Shown here: piece by piece, positions 8,006 through 17,253 of the stretch
How positions within the stretch are numbered: position 1 is the stretch's first letter
Layout of the letters: every line of letters starts with the position of its first letter
Assembly: GCA_964390545.1 (NCBI GenBank)
Contig: CAYMJV010000007.1
Coordinates: forward strand, 1 to 60,050
Direction: 5' to 3'
DNA: 60,050 nucleotides
Source: CAYMJV01 sp964390545
GTDB taxonomy: Bacteria; Desulfobacterota; BSN033; UBA1163
The notes under the pieces: generated by a model
The model's database searches: none
Seen by the model: only the letters and a program-made list of their open reading frames with translations
What the model was told of the DNA's origin: nothing
Translations under genes and position numbers: made by a program

Positions 8006-9055
8006 TTACGATCCTGACATGGGATATCTCCCATGCTTCTTTACAGCCCTCACCATGGCCCCTATGTTCTCTTCGGGTGTCTCCATGGATGGGCCACCGC
8101 CCAAAGATAGGATGAAGCCTCCACCAGGGGCTCCGATCTGAATACATCTTTTGCACTCCTCTTCAACTGTTTCAGGTTTCCCCCGGAGTAAGACATTGAC
8201 AGGGTCTACATTGCCCATGAGGCAGACCTTTTTTCCGATTCCTTTCTTAACGATCCGAATGTCAGTGGCCGGGCTGAAGTTGAATACATGGAAGTCGCAC
8301 AGGGATAGTAAATCGAGGATATGGGTGGAATCTGCATCGTTGTGGTAGACCTTGAGAAGGCCATCGAATCCGGAGAAGATCCGTTTGTAAGCAGGAAGAC
8401 CGAATTTTTCAAAGAGCTCTGGAGAGAGAAAGGAAGCTACATCATCGGGAACGAAGATGCCAATGGGCTGATCGATCACCTCCAATTGGACGTTGAGCCA
8501 TTGGATCGTTGTTTCGGTGCAGACGTCGATCAGTTTCTGAGCAACGTCCGGTCTCACCCTCAGGTCGATCAAGAATTCAGTGGGACCTCGCAGGTAAGAG
8601 GCGACTTGAAAAGGACCCCGGGCGATGGCGTAAAGATACTTGACCCCCTGAGGGGCATGTTTTTGTATATAACGGATTGATTCAAGGACGAAGGGCATGA
8701 GTCCGTCTGTCTTCGGATCGGGGGGTTCAAGGTTCCTGATCTCCTCGGGCTCTTTGAACAACTGACCTTTGACATAGGGAACAAAGTTTTCAGGCCAGTA
8801 GATCCTCGAGCCAAAAGCAGAGGGTTCCACCACAATCCCGTAATCGGCCCAGAGGCCGGGAAAGAAGATGATGTCGGGGAAGCGCTTCATCGTATGGAGA
8901 GTGGCTTGCAGCATCAATTCGGGATCATGGAAAAACTTGAAGACCCTGATTCCATAAAAACGGGAGAAGAAACGCGCAGAGGTGAGGAGGGAGACAGGGA
9001 CTTCATCGGGTTCCTTCATCCGTGCAGCGGATAGAAATCTCTCCAGAGGTTCCAT
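8006..9055 (-). CDS. UROD-family (MtaA/HemE-like) methyltransferase
   Basis: 349-residue uroporphyrinogen-decarboxylase-fold protein. In corrinoid systems this family moves methyl groups to or from the cobalamin carrier. It directly precedes the corrinoid protein, which supports that role over heme synthesis. The zinc H-x-C motif of MtaA/MtbA is not seen; the equivalent region reads VYHND (about 236-240). It is a clear paralogue of 30942-31982, sharing EPSAFGS, DGLMPFV, TTIQWL, YHND and CLMGNV. It begins 9 bp after the permease stop, at a sharp change in base composition. Confidence 0.85.
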   Translation of the reverse strand: MEPLERFLSAARMKEPDEVPVSLLTSARFFSRFYGIRVFKFFHDPELMLQATLHTMKRFPDIIFFPGLWADYGIVVEPSAFGSRIYWPENFVPYVKGQLFKEPEEIRNLEPPDPKTDGLMPFVLESIRYIQKHAPQGVKYLYAIARGPFQVASYLRGPTEFLIDLRVRPDVAQKLIDVCTETTIQWLNVQLEVIDQPIGIFVPDDVASFLSPELFEKFGLPAYKRIFSGFDGLLKVYHNDADSTHILDLLSLCDFHVFNFSPATDIRIVKKGIGKKVCLMGNVDPVNVLLRGKPETVEEECKRCIQIGAPGGGFILSLGGGPSMETPEENIGAMVRAVKKHGRYPMSGS

Positions 9056-9064
9056 CGCGGCGCC

Positions 9065-9880
9065 TTAACGTTTATCCAGACGAAAGACCATCTGGGTAGG
9101 GCGCACGAAGCGGAGGGCGATCACGAGGAGAAACATGACCAAGGTCATGTACATCACGGCCATGGCGTCCACGGAATAGACGGGACGCACCCCACCCGCG
9201 AAGACATTGTAGAATAGGGCCACGACCAGCGTCTGCGAGCCGGCCCCCGACACGAGGAAGGTCAGCTCGAAGTTCGAGACCGTGTTCACGAGGATGAGGA
9301 TCCCGGCCGTGAGGAGCCCGGGAAGGGCAAGTGGCAGGAGGATGCGACGGAAGATCTGAAACCGGTTGGCTCCCATCATCGCCGCCCCCCATTCCAGGTT
9401 CAGGCTGATCTGTTCGAAAAATGGCATGAGGATGAAGATGGCCAGGGGCACCATGGGAACCATCACGGCCAGAATGACGCCGGTCACGGACCCGCCAATC
9501 CCGTACCGGAACATGGTGGTCGCGAGCGGGATGCCGTAGGTCATCTGGGGGATCAATAGGGGGAGGAAATAGAGCAGGAGCAGCAGTGGCTTGCCCCGGA
9601 AGTTGCGGCGAGCCAGGATGTATGCGGCCGGGAACCCCATGAGCAGGGCCAGGACTACCACGGTCAGCGACACGAAGATCGTCACCCCGAGGACCTGGGC
9701 GAGGCCGAACTCCTTCCAGGCATAGCTATACCACTCGGTGGTGAGCGAGCGCGGAAACGGGGTGCCGAACCACCGCTTTGCGAAAGAGCTCACCACAACA
9801 TGGCTCACGATTCCCAGCAGGTTCAGGATGAACCCCAGGACGAACATGTACAGCGCCAGTCCCCACATTCGGCCGCGCAT
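9065..9880 (-). CDS. ABC importer permease, PotC/ThiP-type
   Basis: 271-residue inner-membrane permease of the spermidine/putrescine, iron and 2-aminoethylphosphonate importer class, with about six hydrophobic segments. The cytoplasmic EAA loop that contacts the ATPase reads roughly EWGAAMMGANRFQIFRRI followed by LPLALPG. It pairs with the permease 12 bp upstream. The gene is markedly GC-rich compared with the UROD gene that follows, as are the three transporter genes before it. Confidence 0.9.
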   Translation of the reverse strand: MRGRMWGLALYMFVLGFILNLLGIVSHVVVSSFAKRWFGTPFPRSLTTEWYSYAWKEFGLAQVLGVTIFVSLTVVVLALLMGFPAAYILARRNFRGKPLLLLLYFLPLLIPQMTYGIPLATTMFRYGIGGSVTGVILAVMVPMVPLAIFILMPFFEQISLNLEWGAAMMGANRFQIFRRILLPLALPGLLTAGILILVNTVSNFELTFLVSGAGSQTLVVALFYNVFAGGVRPVYSVDAMAVMYMTLVMFLLVIALRFVRPTQMVFRLDKR

Positions 9881-9892
9881 GCGTCACCTCAT

Positions 9893-10777
9893 CTACCGCT
9901 TTCCTACCCCCATGGTGGCCGCCGTGACCATCCGCTTACGCAGCAGGATGATGACGAGGAGCCCGGCTAACTGGAAAATCCCCATGATCACCGCAATGGC
10001 TGAGGCATAGGACATGTCGAACATCTCGAAGGCCTGAGTATAGGCCGCGATGGCGATCGTCCGGGTGGCGCCCGACGGCTGGCCCAGCAGGATGGCCGAT
10101 GGAAACGTGGCGAAGCTCATAACGAAGACCAGGGCAAAGGCGATGGCCAGCCCGGGGGCGATCAAAGGCAGCATGACCCGATGGAACACCGTCCAGGGAT
10201 TCGCCCCCAGCGTCCTCGCCGAATTCTCAATGCTGGGGTCGATGCCCGAGATGTAGCCCAGCAGCATGAGGAAGCAGAAGGGGAACTGCTGCATGAAGAG
10301 GGAGAGCATCACCCCGGTGAAATTGTGGGTGAGGACCAGCGAATCCTCCAGGAGGCCCAGGCCCAGGAGCATCTGGTTGAACCACCCCTTCCCTCCGTAG
10401 AAGCCCAGGATCCCCTGCCCCAGCAGGATCACGCCGAGCGAGATGGGGAGGACCAGGATCGTGGTGATGGTCCGCTCCAGCCAGATCCCTCGACGCATGT
10501 TGTAGGCGAAGAGCAGGCTGATGGCCACCACCACGATGGTGTTGGGCACGGCGAGCCGGAAGGTAATCCCCACGGTCTTGTACTGGTACTGGTCGGTGAA
10601 GAAGGCAATGTAGTTGGCGAGACTGAAGCCGTCCACCTTGAGCGGGTGGACGCTCAGATAGATGCCGTAGAGGAACGGGTAGATGAACAACACGAAGACG
10701 TAGAGGAGTGAGGGGAGGAGGCAGGCGATCGCCATCAGGTCCAGCTCGCTCGGTTCGCCGGTCCGTGCGCGCCTCAT
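9893..10777 (-). CDS. ABC importer permease, PotB-type
   Basis: 294-residue membrane permease, partner of 9065-9880. The EAA loop reads ENSARTLGANPWTVFHRV followed by MLPLIAPG. Its first codons overlap the ATPase stop by 4 bp (10774-10777), a sign of translational coupling. Six or so hydrophobic segments are visible. As with the rest of this importer, third positions are strongly G/C. Confidence 0.9.
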   Translation of the reverse strand: MRRARTGEPSELDLMAIACLLPSLLYVFVLFIYPFLYGIYLSVHPLKVDGFSLANYIAFFTDQYQYKTVGITFRLAVPNTIVVVAISLLFAYNMRRGIWLERTITTILVLPISLGVILLGQGILGFYGGKGWFNQMLLGLGLLEDSLVLTHNFTGVMLSLFMQQFPFCFLMLLGYISGIDPSIENSARTLGANPWTVFHRVMLPLIAPGLAIAFALVFVMSFATFPSAILLGQPSGATRTIAIAAYTQAFEMFDMSYASAIAVIMGIFQLAGLLVIILLRKRMVTAATMGVGKR

Positions 10778-11859
10778 GCCGTCCCTCCGGACCCCTCCGG
10801 CGGGAGGAAGATGACCCGGTCTGGCGGGAACACCACCGTCACGTTCTCTCCCGGGACCAACCGGGCGGCCGTCCGCACCCAGAGGCGTCCACCGACCTCC
10901 AGCGTCAGGATTGCCTCGTCCTCCCGCCCTAAATATTCGACGATGTCCACCTTGGCCCGGAATGCATTCGGAGTCCTGGCATCCCCGCCGACCACGATAT
11001 CATCCGGACGGATGGCGGCCACCACCGAGGCGCCGGGGGCGAAGGTGTGCCGGGTCTTGCCCCGGATTTTCATCCCGTTGCCCGTGGCCTCCACGTCTGT
11101 GTCCGGCCCGAGGGCCACAACCTGGATTGGGAAGAAGTTTCGGAACCCCATGAAGTCCGCCACGAAAACGCTGGCAGGCTGATCGTGGATCTCCTGCGGC
11201 GGGCCCTCCTGCATGAGGATGCCATCCTTCATCACCACCACCCAGTCGGAGAGAGAGAGGGCCTCCGTCTGGTCGTGGGTCACGTAGATGGAGGTGAGGC
11301 CCAGGCTGGTGTGCAGCCGCTTGATCTCGGCGCGCATTTCGATCCGCAGCTTGGCATCCAGGTTCGAGAGCGGCTCGTCCAGGAGCATGAGGCGCGGGTG
11401 CAGGACCAGGGCCCGGGCGATGGCGATCCGCTGCTGCTGGCCGCCGGAGAGCTGCCCCGGGTAGCGCCCCTCGAAGCCGGGAAGCTGGACGAGATCCAGC
11501 ATCTGCTGGACGCGCTCGGCGATCTCCGCCGTCGGCCGGCGCTGGAGTTGCAGCCCGAAGGCGATGTTTGCGAAGACGGTCATGTGCGGGAAGAGCGCGT
11601 AGTTCTGGAAGACCATGCCGAACCCCCGCTTCTCGGGCAGCAGGTGGTCGATGCGCTCCCCGTCGATCCAGACCTCGCCATCGGTGGCGGGGATCAACCC
11701 GGCGATGATGTTCAGGGCCGTGGACTTGCCGCAGCCGCTGGGCCCAAGGAACGTGATGAACTGCTTGCCGCGGACCTCCAGGCCGAAATCCTGCAACACG
11801 GTCTTTGTCCCGAATCGTTTGGTGATCCGGAATCGCAGTGAATCAATCGTCTCTTTCAT
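10774..11859 (-). CDS. ABC importer ATPase, PotA/FbpC-type with TOBE domain
   Basis: Energises the importer. From the ATG at 11859 it has about 361 residues: Walker A GPSGCGKST, signature LSGGQQQR, Walker B LMLLDEP, then a C-terminal TOBE/OB region. The frame continues 8 codons upstream to a TTG at 11883, but that codon lies inside a strong hairpin (11879-11919), so the ATG is the better start. The gene sits between the substrate-binding protein and the permeases. Confidence 0.92.
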   Translation of the reverse strand: MKETIDSLRFRITKRFGTKTVLQDFGLEVRGKQFITFLGPSGCGKSTALNIIAGLIPATDGEVWIDGERIDHLLPEKRGFGMVFQNYALFPHMTVFANIAFGLQLQRRPTAEIAERVQQMLDLVQLPGFEGRYPGQLSGGQQQRIAIARALVLHPRLMLLDEPLSNLDAKLRIEMRAEIKRLHTSLGLTSIYVTHDQTEALSLSDWVVVMKDGILMQEGPPQEIHDQPASVFVADFMGFRNFFPIQVVALGPDTDVEATGNGMKIRGKTRHTFAPGASVVAAIRPDDIVVGGDARTPNAFRAKVDIVEYLGREDEAILTLEVGGRLWVRTAARLVPGENVTVVFPPDRVIFLPPEGSGGTA

Positions 11860-11878
11860 AGGGTCTCGGCTGCTATAC

Positions 11879-11919
11879 AACAAAGGGGAAGGTCCTTGGT
11901 TACGACCTTCCCCTTTGTT
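11879..11919 (-). promoter_or_regulatory. Intercistronic hairpin after the substrate-binding-protein gene
   Basis: A perfect stem of about 15 bp (AACAAAGGGGAAGGT / ACCTTCCCCTTTGTT) with an 11-nt loop lies between the binding-protein stop and the ATPase start. No U-run follows on the minus strand, so it is more likely an mRNA-stabilising or partial-termination element that keeps binding-protein mRNA in excess than a full terminator. Confidence 0.75.
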
Positions 11920-11936
11920 GAGCGATACGCTCGACC

Positions 11937-13118
11937 TTACTGCTTCTTGATTTGTTGCGCGCCGACCTCCCGGTCCCAGCGATCCATCGCGTACGTCAAC
12001 TCTTTGAAGTCGAGTTGGGGCGCCATCTTGTACTTCTTGCCGGGGCCGATCTGATCATACTCAGGCCGCCAGTGTTCCTTGACGAGGTCCCGGATTTCCG
12101 CCGGCGCCTTGTCGAAGGTCGCCGCCTTGATGGACGGGCCGATGAAGGCCTTCCAGGTCAGGACTTGCTGGTCGACCCGGCGCATGAACTTCATGAGGTC
12201 CAGGATGACGTCCACCTCGTTCTGGGGCACGCCCTTTGGGATCCCCCAGTAGTGGCCATCGATGATGAAGGTGGTATTGTCCAGGATTGTGATCTTGGCG
12301 TCCGGCGGGATCACGCCCTCGGCCCGGGGCTTCATGTCCCATTCCATGATGCCGGCGATCATCCACCGCTGCTCTTGGGCGAACTCCCTGAGGGTGAAGA
12401 GGGTGCCGGTGGGGTAGTACTCCATGTACTTCCCCAGCTCCTTCATGTAGGCCCAGGCCTTGTCCCAGCCCTTCTCCGGATCCATGGGGACCTTGTCATT
12501 CAGGATGTACGGCAGCCCACAGGTGATGGACCGGCCGGGGCCGCTGTTCGCCGGCCGGGCGTAGAGGAACCGGTTGGGGTTCGCCTTGGCCCACGCCAGC
12601 AGCTCGTCGGCGGTCTTCGGGGGCTTCTGCACCTTCTTCGGGTTGTAGATGAACACCGGCCCGCCGGCGTTCACCACGACCGGCATGAGCGAGCCTCCCC
12701 CCGAGTCCTGCAGGACCTTCGCCGCGTCATTCAGCTCATCCTTGGGGAACATCTTGTCGTACTTGGGGAACAGCTCGATGAGCTGCTTGTTGGCGGCGAG
12801 CACAGAGCCGGCATCCTGTCCGGTGAGGACCAGGTTGATGTCCGCCCGTCCGGCGTCCTGCTGCGCCTTGATCTTGGCGGGTGTCTCCGGGGCAGGCCCC
12901 CGCTGGATCTTGATTTCCTTCACCTTGTTAGGATAGGCCTTCTTGTAGTTCTCGATGATGACCCCGGTGGAGGCGAGATCCCCGCCGTTGTCGATGATCG
13001 AGAGGGTAATGGGCTGCTGGGCCGAGGCCGGACCCGGGGCTCCGCTCAGCACAAGCCCCCATGTTGCAAGGAAAACCACAAATACAATACCGACACACTT
13101 TCCCCCATGTTGCATCAT
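11937..13118 (-). CDS. ABC importer substrate-binding protein, PotD/FbpA-like
   Basis: 393-residue periplasmic binding protein with a Sec signal peptide (hydrophobic about 8-25, cleavage near ASA-Q34). The mature part fits the extracellular solute-binding class 1/8 fold used for polyamines, iron and phosphonates. An AGGAGGTGG ribosome-binding site precedes ATG-ATG at 13118. It is the first gene of the minus-strand unit that runs through the ATPase, two permeases, the UROD protein, the corrinoid protein and the regulator. The ligand is unknown; the methyltransferase partners suggest a methylated compound, which is inference. Confidence 0.88.
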   Translation of the reverse strand: MMQHGGKCVGIVFVVFLATWGLVLSGAPGPASAQQPITLSIIDNGGDLASTGVIIENYKKAYPNKVKEIKIQRGPAPETPAKIKAQQDAGRADINLVLTGQDAGSVLAANKQLIELFPKYDKMFPKDELNDAAKVLQDSGGGSLMPVVVNAGGPVFIYNPKKVQKPPKTADELLAWAKANPNRFLYARPANSGPGRSITCGLPYILNDKVPMDPEKGWDKAWAYMKELGKYMEYYPTGTLFTLREFAQEQRWMIAGIMEWDMKPRAEGVIPPDAKITILDNTTFIIDGHYWGIPKGVPQNEVDVILDLMKFMRRVDQQVLTWKAFIGPSIKAATFDKAPAEIRDLVKEHWRPEYDQIGPGKKYKMAPQLDFKELTYAMDRWDREVGAQQIKKQ

Positions 13119-13163
13119 GATCCACCTCCTGTGATTGATAGGAACTTACTCCAAGACGAATCA

Positions 13164-13192
13164 AATATATAGAAAAGGGCGTTATGTCTCAA
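13164..13192 (-). promoter_or_regulatory. Sigma-70-type promoter for the GC-rich importer operon
   Basis: On the minus strand TTGAGA (13192-13187), a 17-nt spacer and TATATT (13169-13164) sit about 45 bp before the binding-protein start. Both hexamers match consensus at 5 of 6 positions. Confidence 0.6.
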
Positions 13193-13318
13193 TAAGAAAC
13201 CGCTTGACAATATCGAAAGGATTCATCATGATATCGGTCATACCACTTGACCCTTATTGTGAAGATTTCCATCACCTTTGTCAAGAAAAAAATCAATCAC
13301 GAAAATGAGGTACTGAAA

Positions 13319-15163
13319 ATGTATGGATATCAAGGAGAGATGCTGGTCATCGATCTGACGGAAGGGAAATGCTTGCCTGAAACGTTCGAAGAATCTCTTG
13401 GGCGGAAGTACATTGGGGGAGTTGGATTTGGGATCAAGTTGCTCTGTGACCGTTTAGCCCCTCAGATTGGTCCCCTTTCCCCTGAAAACCATCTCATTTT
13501 TTCCTCCGGTCCCCTTTCTTCGGTGAATTTCTTGGGCAGTACAGGCATTTCCGTAGTGACCAAATCTCCGCTGACAGGGCTTATTGGTGATTCAGACCTT
13601 CGAGGGACATTCGGGCGGACTTTAAAATCTTGTGGTTATGACGGGCTCGTCATCAAAGGAAAAGCCAGCAGACCTGTGTATATCGAGATGATTGACGGAT
13701 CTGTGAAGATCAAAGATGCTGGCGACCTTTGGGGGAAAACCACGGGAGAAGTACAATCCATCCTCTCTCAAGGGAACGAAAAGGGAGTGAACATCCTATC
13801 AATCGGAACAGCAGGTGAACACCTGGTCAAATATGCCTGTATTTCAGGAGACGTTCAATTTTTTGCAGGTCGGTTGGGAACAGGTGCTGTGATGGGATCG
13901 AAAAATCTGAAGGCCATTATGATAAAGGGGGAAAAAGAAACTCCTATTGCTGACGCCGAGGGGATGAAAAAACTGATACAAGAGGTGTTTCATGACATTC
14001 AGCACGACGGCTCCTGCGATACCCTGTCGAAATATGGAACCTGGAACACGACCGGCCCAAGCAATCTTAAGGGGATTCTTCCCACGAAGAACTTTCAGAG
14101 AACGACCTTTGAAAAGATTGAGCAGATCGATGGCGATGCCATGCTCAACACCATCTATGCAGGAAAGAGAACTTGTCCAGGATGTCCTATCGGATGTAGA
14201 AGGGTTGTGAAAGCCGAAGGCCCTTATGCCGTGTTGCCAGAATATGGGGGTCCTCAGTTTGAATCCGTGGCAGCACTGGGCCCTACGCTTCTCCTCGGAG
14301 ATCCTTTCGTCATTGCTAAGGCAAATGAACTTTGCAACCTTTATGGATTGGATACGATCTCGACGGGTGTCACGATTGCCTTTGCGATGGAGTGCAGAGA
14401 GAAGGGTATTCTTAGTGAAAGGGATATCGGATTTGATCTAAAATGGGGAGATCCAGAACACATCCTAAAATTGGTTCGAATGATCGCCTTGAGAGAGGGA
14501 ATAGGAGATCTATTGGCCGAAGGAGTTAGAAGAGCCTCTGAGAAGATTGGGAAGGGTTCTCCGGGATGGGCCATGCATACAAAAGGGCTTGAGATCCCAA
14601 TGCATGATCCCAGGGGGAAGAAGGGAATGGGTCTTGCCTATGCGACCGCCATAAAAGGCGCAGATCATGAATCGGCCATGCACGATGAATGCTTCGAAAG
14701 GGAGAATGCCCTTACCGATTTGGGATTTGTGAAACCGATAGGAAGAAAAGAATTTCAAGGGAAACCGCTCATTGTAAAAAAGACCCAGGAACTCTGGGGG
14801 ATTCTGTCTGATGCGCTCCCTGTCTGCAAATTCCCCATGGCACCACCAAGGCCATTGAGGCCACAGCGTCTTGTCTCAGCCCTTCGTTTCGTCACTGGAT
14901 GGGATATCTCATTGGAGGAATTCTTAACAGTGGGGGAAAGGATTTTTAATCTGGGTCGCCTCTTCAATGTGAGAGAGGGCGTGAATCGGGATCTGGATGT
15001 ACTCCCCGTTCGATTTTCAGATCGGCTCCCGGAGGGAGGAAGTGCAGGTGAAGCGATTAAGGAAGAGGATCTGGAGGGGATGCTGAACGAATACTATGAT
15101 CTCCGAGGATGGTCAAAAGAAGGCATTCCAAAGAAAGAGACACTTTCGAGACTCGGAATATAA
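13319..15163 (+). CDS. Aldehyde:ferredoxin oxidoreductase (tungsten/molybdenum)
   Basis: Oxidises aldehydes to acids, or the reverse, with ferredoxin at a W/Mo bis-pterin centre. From the ATG at 13319 (GAGG 8 bp upstream) it has 614 residues, normal for the family; an in-frame TTG at 13247 would add 24 unlikely residues. The N-terminus has the family pattern GYQGEMLVIDLTEG ... RKYIGGVGFG. The 4Fe-4S ligands are C286-x2-C289-x3-C293 and a later Cys in ALPVCKFP. A short SDR gene follows 25 bp downstream. A second, decayed AOR start exists at 20640-20765. Confidence 0.93.
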   Translation: MYGYQGEMLVIDLTEGKCLPETFEESLGRKYIGGVGFGIKLLCDRLAPQIGPLSPENHLIFSSGPLSSVNFLGSTGISVVTKSPLTGLIGDSDLRGTFGRTLKSCGYDGLVIKGKASRPVYIEMIDGSVKIKDAGDLWGKTTGEVQSILSQGNEKGVNILSIGTAGEHLVKYACISGDVQFFAGRLGTGAVMGSKNLKAIMIKGEKETPIADAEGMKKLIQEVFHDIQHDGSCDTLSKYGTWNTTGPSNLKGILPTKNFQRTTFEKIEQIDGDAMLNTIYAGKRTCPGCPIGCRRVVKAEGPYAVLPEYGGPQFESVAALGPTLLLGDPFVIAKANELCNLYGLDTISTGVTIAFAMECREKGILSERDIGFDLKWGDPEHILKLVRMIALREGIGDLLAEGVRRASEKIGKGSPGWAMHTKGLEIPMHDPRGKKGMGLAYATAIKGADHESAMHDECFERENALTDLGFVKPIGRKEFQGKPLIVKKTQELWGILSDALPVCKFPMAPPRPLRPQRLVSALRFVTGWDISLEEFLTVGERIFNLGRLFNVREGVNRDLDVLPVRFSDRLPEGGSAGEAIKEEDLEGMLNEYYDLRGWSKEGIPKKETLSRLGI

Positions 15164-15188
15164 TTTAGAGGAAGGAGGATTTGAAGCA

Positions 15189-15959
15189 GTGGGGTCTTTG
15201 GAACTTTTTGATCTCTCCGGGAAAGTGGCTATCGTGACGGGCGGGAGCAGAGGGATCGGATTTGCCATTTCGGAAGGCCTTGCCTCTGCTGGAGCAGTCA
15301 ACGTCATCGCAGACATCGTCGTCGAACAGGGGGAGGAGGCGGCCAAGAAAATTGAAGCCCACGGGTTCAAGGCTAAATCGATTCCAGTCGATGTAAGCAA
15401 AAGAGATTCTGTTGAGACGTTGGTTTCTCAGACCTTGAAGGATTTTGGTCATATCGATATTCTGGTCAACTGTGCTGGGATCATCTTAAGAAAGCCTATT
15501 GAAGAGGTAACCGACGAGGAATGGAATTCGATGATGGATGTCAATCTCCGCGGAGTCTTTCTCTGTTCGCAAATTGTTGGCCGCGAAATGATCAAACGAA
15601 GACAAGGGAAGATCATTAGTATCTCCTCAAATATCTCACAGGTGCTTCAGCCTCTTCGGGGTGTCTACGCAATCACGAAAGCAGGGGTATCTCAGCTCAC
15701 AAAAGTGATGGCTCTCGAATGGGCTTCTTATGGTATCAATGTCAATGCGATTGCCCCCGCACCCACGATGACCGATCTCAATAAGAAGTATTTTGAAGAC
15801 CATCCTGAAGATCTCAAAGAAAGAATTCGGTCCATTCCTCTCGGACGATTGGGAGACCCGAAGGATTATGTGGGGATGGCTATCCTATTAGCCTCAAAAG
15901 CCTCTGACTTTATCACGGGTCAAACGGTCTTTGTCGATGGCGGATCCATTCTGATATGA
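15189..15959 (+). CDS. Short-chain dehydrogenase/reductase
   Basis: 256-residue NAD(P)-dependent SDR from a GTG at 15189 with AGGAGG upstream; the frame opens earlier but would overlap the AOR gene. Cofactor motif TGGSRGIG (17-24), NCAG, the catalytic serine in ISISSN and YAITK are all present, with a C-terminal GQTVFVDGG. It most resembles 3-oxoacyl-ACP reductase, gluconate 5-dehydrogenase and KduD types. Its place between AOR and two 2-keto-acid aldolases favours a sugar-acid or hydroxy-acid substrate. Confidence 0.88.
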   Translation: MGSLELFDLSGKVAIVTGGSRGIGFAISEGLASAGAVNVIADIVVEQGEEAAKKIEAHGFKAKSIPVDVSKRDSVETLVSQTLKDFGHIDILVNCAGIILRKPIEEVTDEEWNSMMDVNLRGVFLCSQIVGREMIKRRQGKIISISSNISQVLQPLRGVYAITKAGVSQLTKVMALEWASYGINVNAIAPAPTMTDLNKKYFEDHPEDLKERIRSIPLGRLGDPKDYVGMAILLASKASDFITGQTVFVDGGSILI

Positions 15960-16001
15960 GTATTCCATTGATCGTTTCACTAAAATATAAGGGAGGTAAA
16001 G

Positions 16002-16889
16002 ATGAATTTTCAACCGAAAGGGATCATTCCTGCCATGGTGACTCCGGTAACCAGAGATGGGAAGATCAATGTGGAGGCTCTTCGAAAACTGACTAACTAC
16101 CTGATCGAAGGAGGAGTACACGGCCTCTTCCCAGTTGGGAGCCAGGGAGAATTTTATGCCCTCACCTTTGAGGAGAAGAAGCGGGTCATTGAACTTGTTG
16201 TCGACGAGACTAGAGGAAGAGTGCCCGTTTATGCAGGGACTGGGGCGATCACGACCCGTGAGGCTATTGCCTTGACAAAGATGGCTGAAGCAGCTGGCGC
16301 CAATGCCGTATCAGTGTTAACGCCTTTCTTCATCCATCCCAACGAGACCGAGCTTTTCGAATTCTATAGCGCCATTGCTCATGCGACACGGCTCCCAGTA
16401 CTTCTTTATAATAACCCCGGACGGACGGGGGTGAGCATCTCAGCGAACTTTGTGGTTCGTGCCTCTAAGATAGAAAACATTGTTGGCATCAAGGATTCCT
16501 CCGGAGATCTAACCTTGACAGCAGAATACATTCGACGAACCGATGAGAAGTTTTCCGTGCTGGCAGGGCGGGACACGCTCATCTATGGAACCCTCTGTTA
16601 CGGAGGAAAAGGGGCCATCGCAGCCACAGCCAATGTGGCTCCCAAAGTGATCGTCGAAATTTATGAAGCCTTTCAGGCCGGAGACTTGAAGCGATCCCTC
16701 GAGGCTCAATTCCGATTGGCTCCGCTTCGCTTGGCCTTTGATCTGGGCACTTTTCCAGTCGTAATTAAGGAAGCACTCAATCTGATCGGCATCGACGCCG
16801 GAATTGGAATTCCACCGGTAGGAGGAATTAAACCGGAAGCCAAAGAAGAACTGAAGGAGATATTAAGAAACATGGGTTTACTGAAATAA
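16002..16889 (+). CDS. DapA/NanA-family aldolase or dehydratase
   Basis: 295-residue TIM barrel of the N-acetylneuraminate lyase superfamily. Schiff-base K164 (VGIKDSSGD) and catalytic Y136 (LLYNNPGRTG) are present. The site that reads G-T-T-G-E in true DapA reads GSQGE (46-50), so a lysine-pathway role is less likely than a 2-keto-3-deoxy sugar-acid aldolase or dehydratase. Start supported by GGGAGGTAAAG. It is 42 bp after the SDR gene and probably in the same operon as AOR. Confidence 0.87.
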   Translation: MNFQPKGIIPAMVTPVTRDGKINVEALRKLTNYLIEGGVHGLFPVGSQGEFYALTFEEKKRVIELVVDETRGRVPVYAGTGAITTREAIALTKMAEAAGANAVSVLTPFFIHPNETELFEFYSAIAHATRLPVLLYNNPGRTGVSISANFVVRASKIENIVGIKDSSGDLTLTAEYIRRTDEKFSVLAGRDTLIYGTLCYGGKGAIAATANVAPKVIVEIYEAFQAGDLKRSLEAQFRLAPLRLAFDLGTFPVVIKEALNLIGIDAGIGIPPVGGIKPEAKEELKEILRNMGLLK

Positions 16890-17192
16890 GCACCAAATCC
16901 CAAGCACCAAATAACAAACAAATTCCAATGTAAGAAATCCAAAATTCCAAACAAATTCTGCATGACGGATAGGCCAAACACGACTCATGAAAATTTAAGG
17001 ATTGACTCCCTCCCCCTTGATGGGGGAGGGCTAGGGTGGGGGTGATACAAACGATTTCCCCCTTCCCTCAATCCCCTCCCGCGAGGGGAGGGGGGGTATT
17101 TTCTGCGTAATTCGTTTCGGTTATTCGAAATTGGAGCTTGGGATTTATTTGGGATTTGTGATTTGGAATTTGGGATTTCGAAACTGATCGAA
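16890..17192. repeat. Nested inverted repeats in intergenic space
   Basis: No gene is seen in 16890-17253. An outer A/T-rich inverted repeat (CACCAAATCCCAAGCACC... on the left, ...GGGATTTGTGATTTGG on the right) encloses a GC-rich palindromic block at about 17007-17098 (CTCCCTCCCCCTTGATGGGGGAGGG ...). The inner block recurs at 18098-18192. Similar AAATCCGAA-type arms occur at 43797-43966. Confidence 0.7.
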
Positions 17193-17253
17193 GGTGCACC
17201 CGTACAAAATCACATGAGGCCTCGAGAGGGGACTGAGGGTTGGAGGGACTAAG

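Noticed and set aside
11047..11841. A 264-codon open frame on the plus strand opposite the PotA-like ATPase
   Set aside because: It mirrors the ATPase codons, with low-complexity translation and no domain; the minus-strand frame has Walker motifs.
11952..13172. A 406-codon open frame on the plus strand opposite the binding-protein gene
   Set aside because: It is antisense to a GC-rich gene with a signal peptide and ribosome-binding site, and its translation is low-complexity (runs of L, V, R, G, D). High GC alone explains the length.
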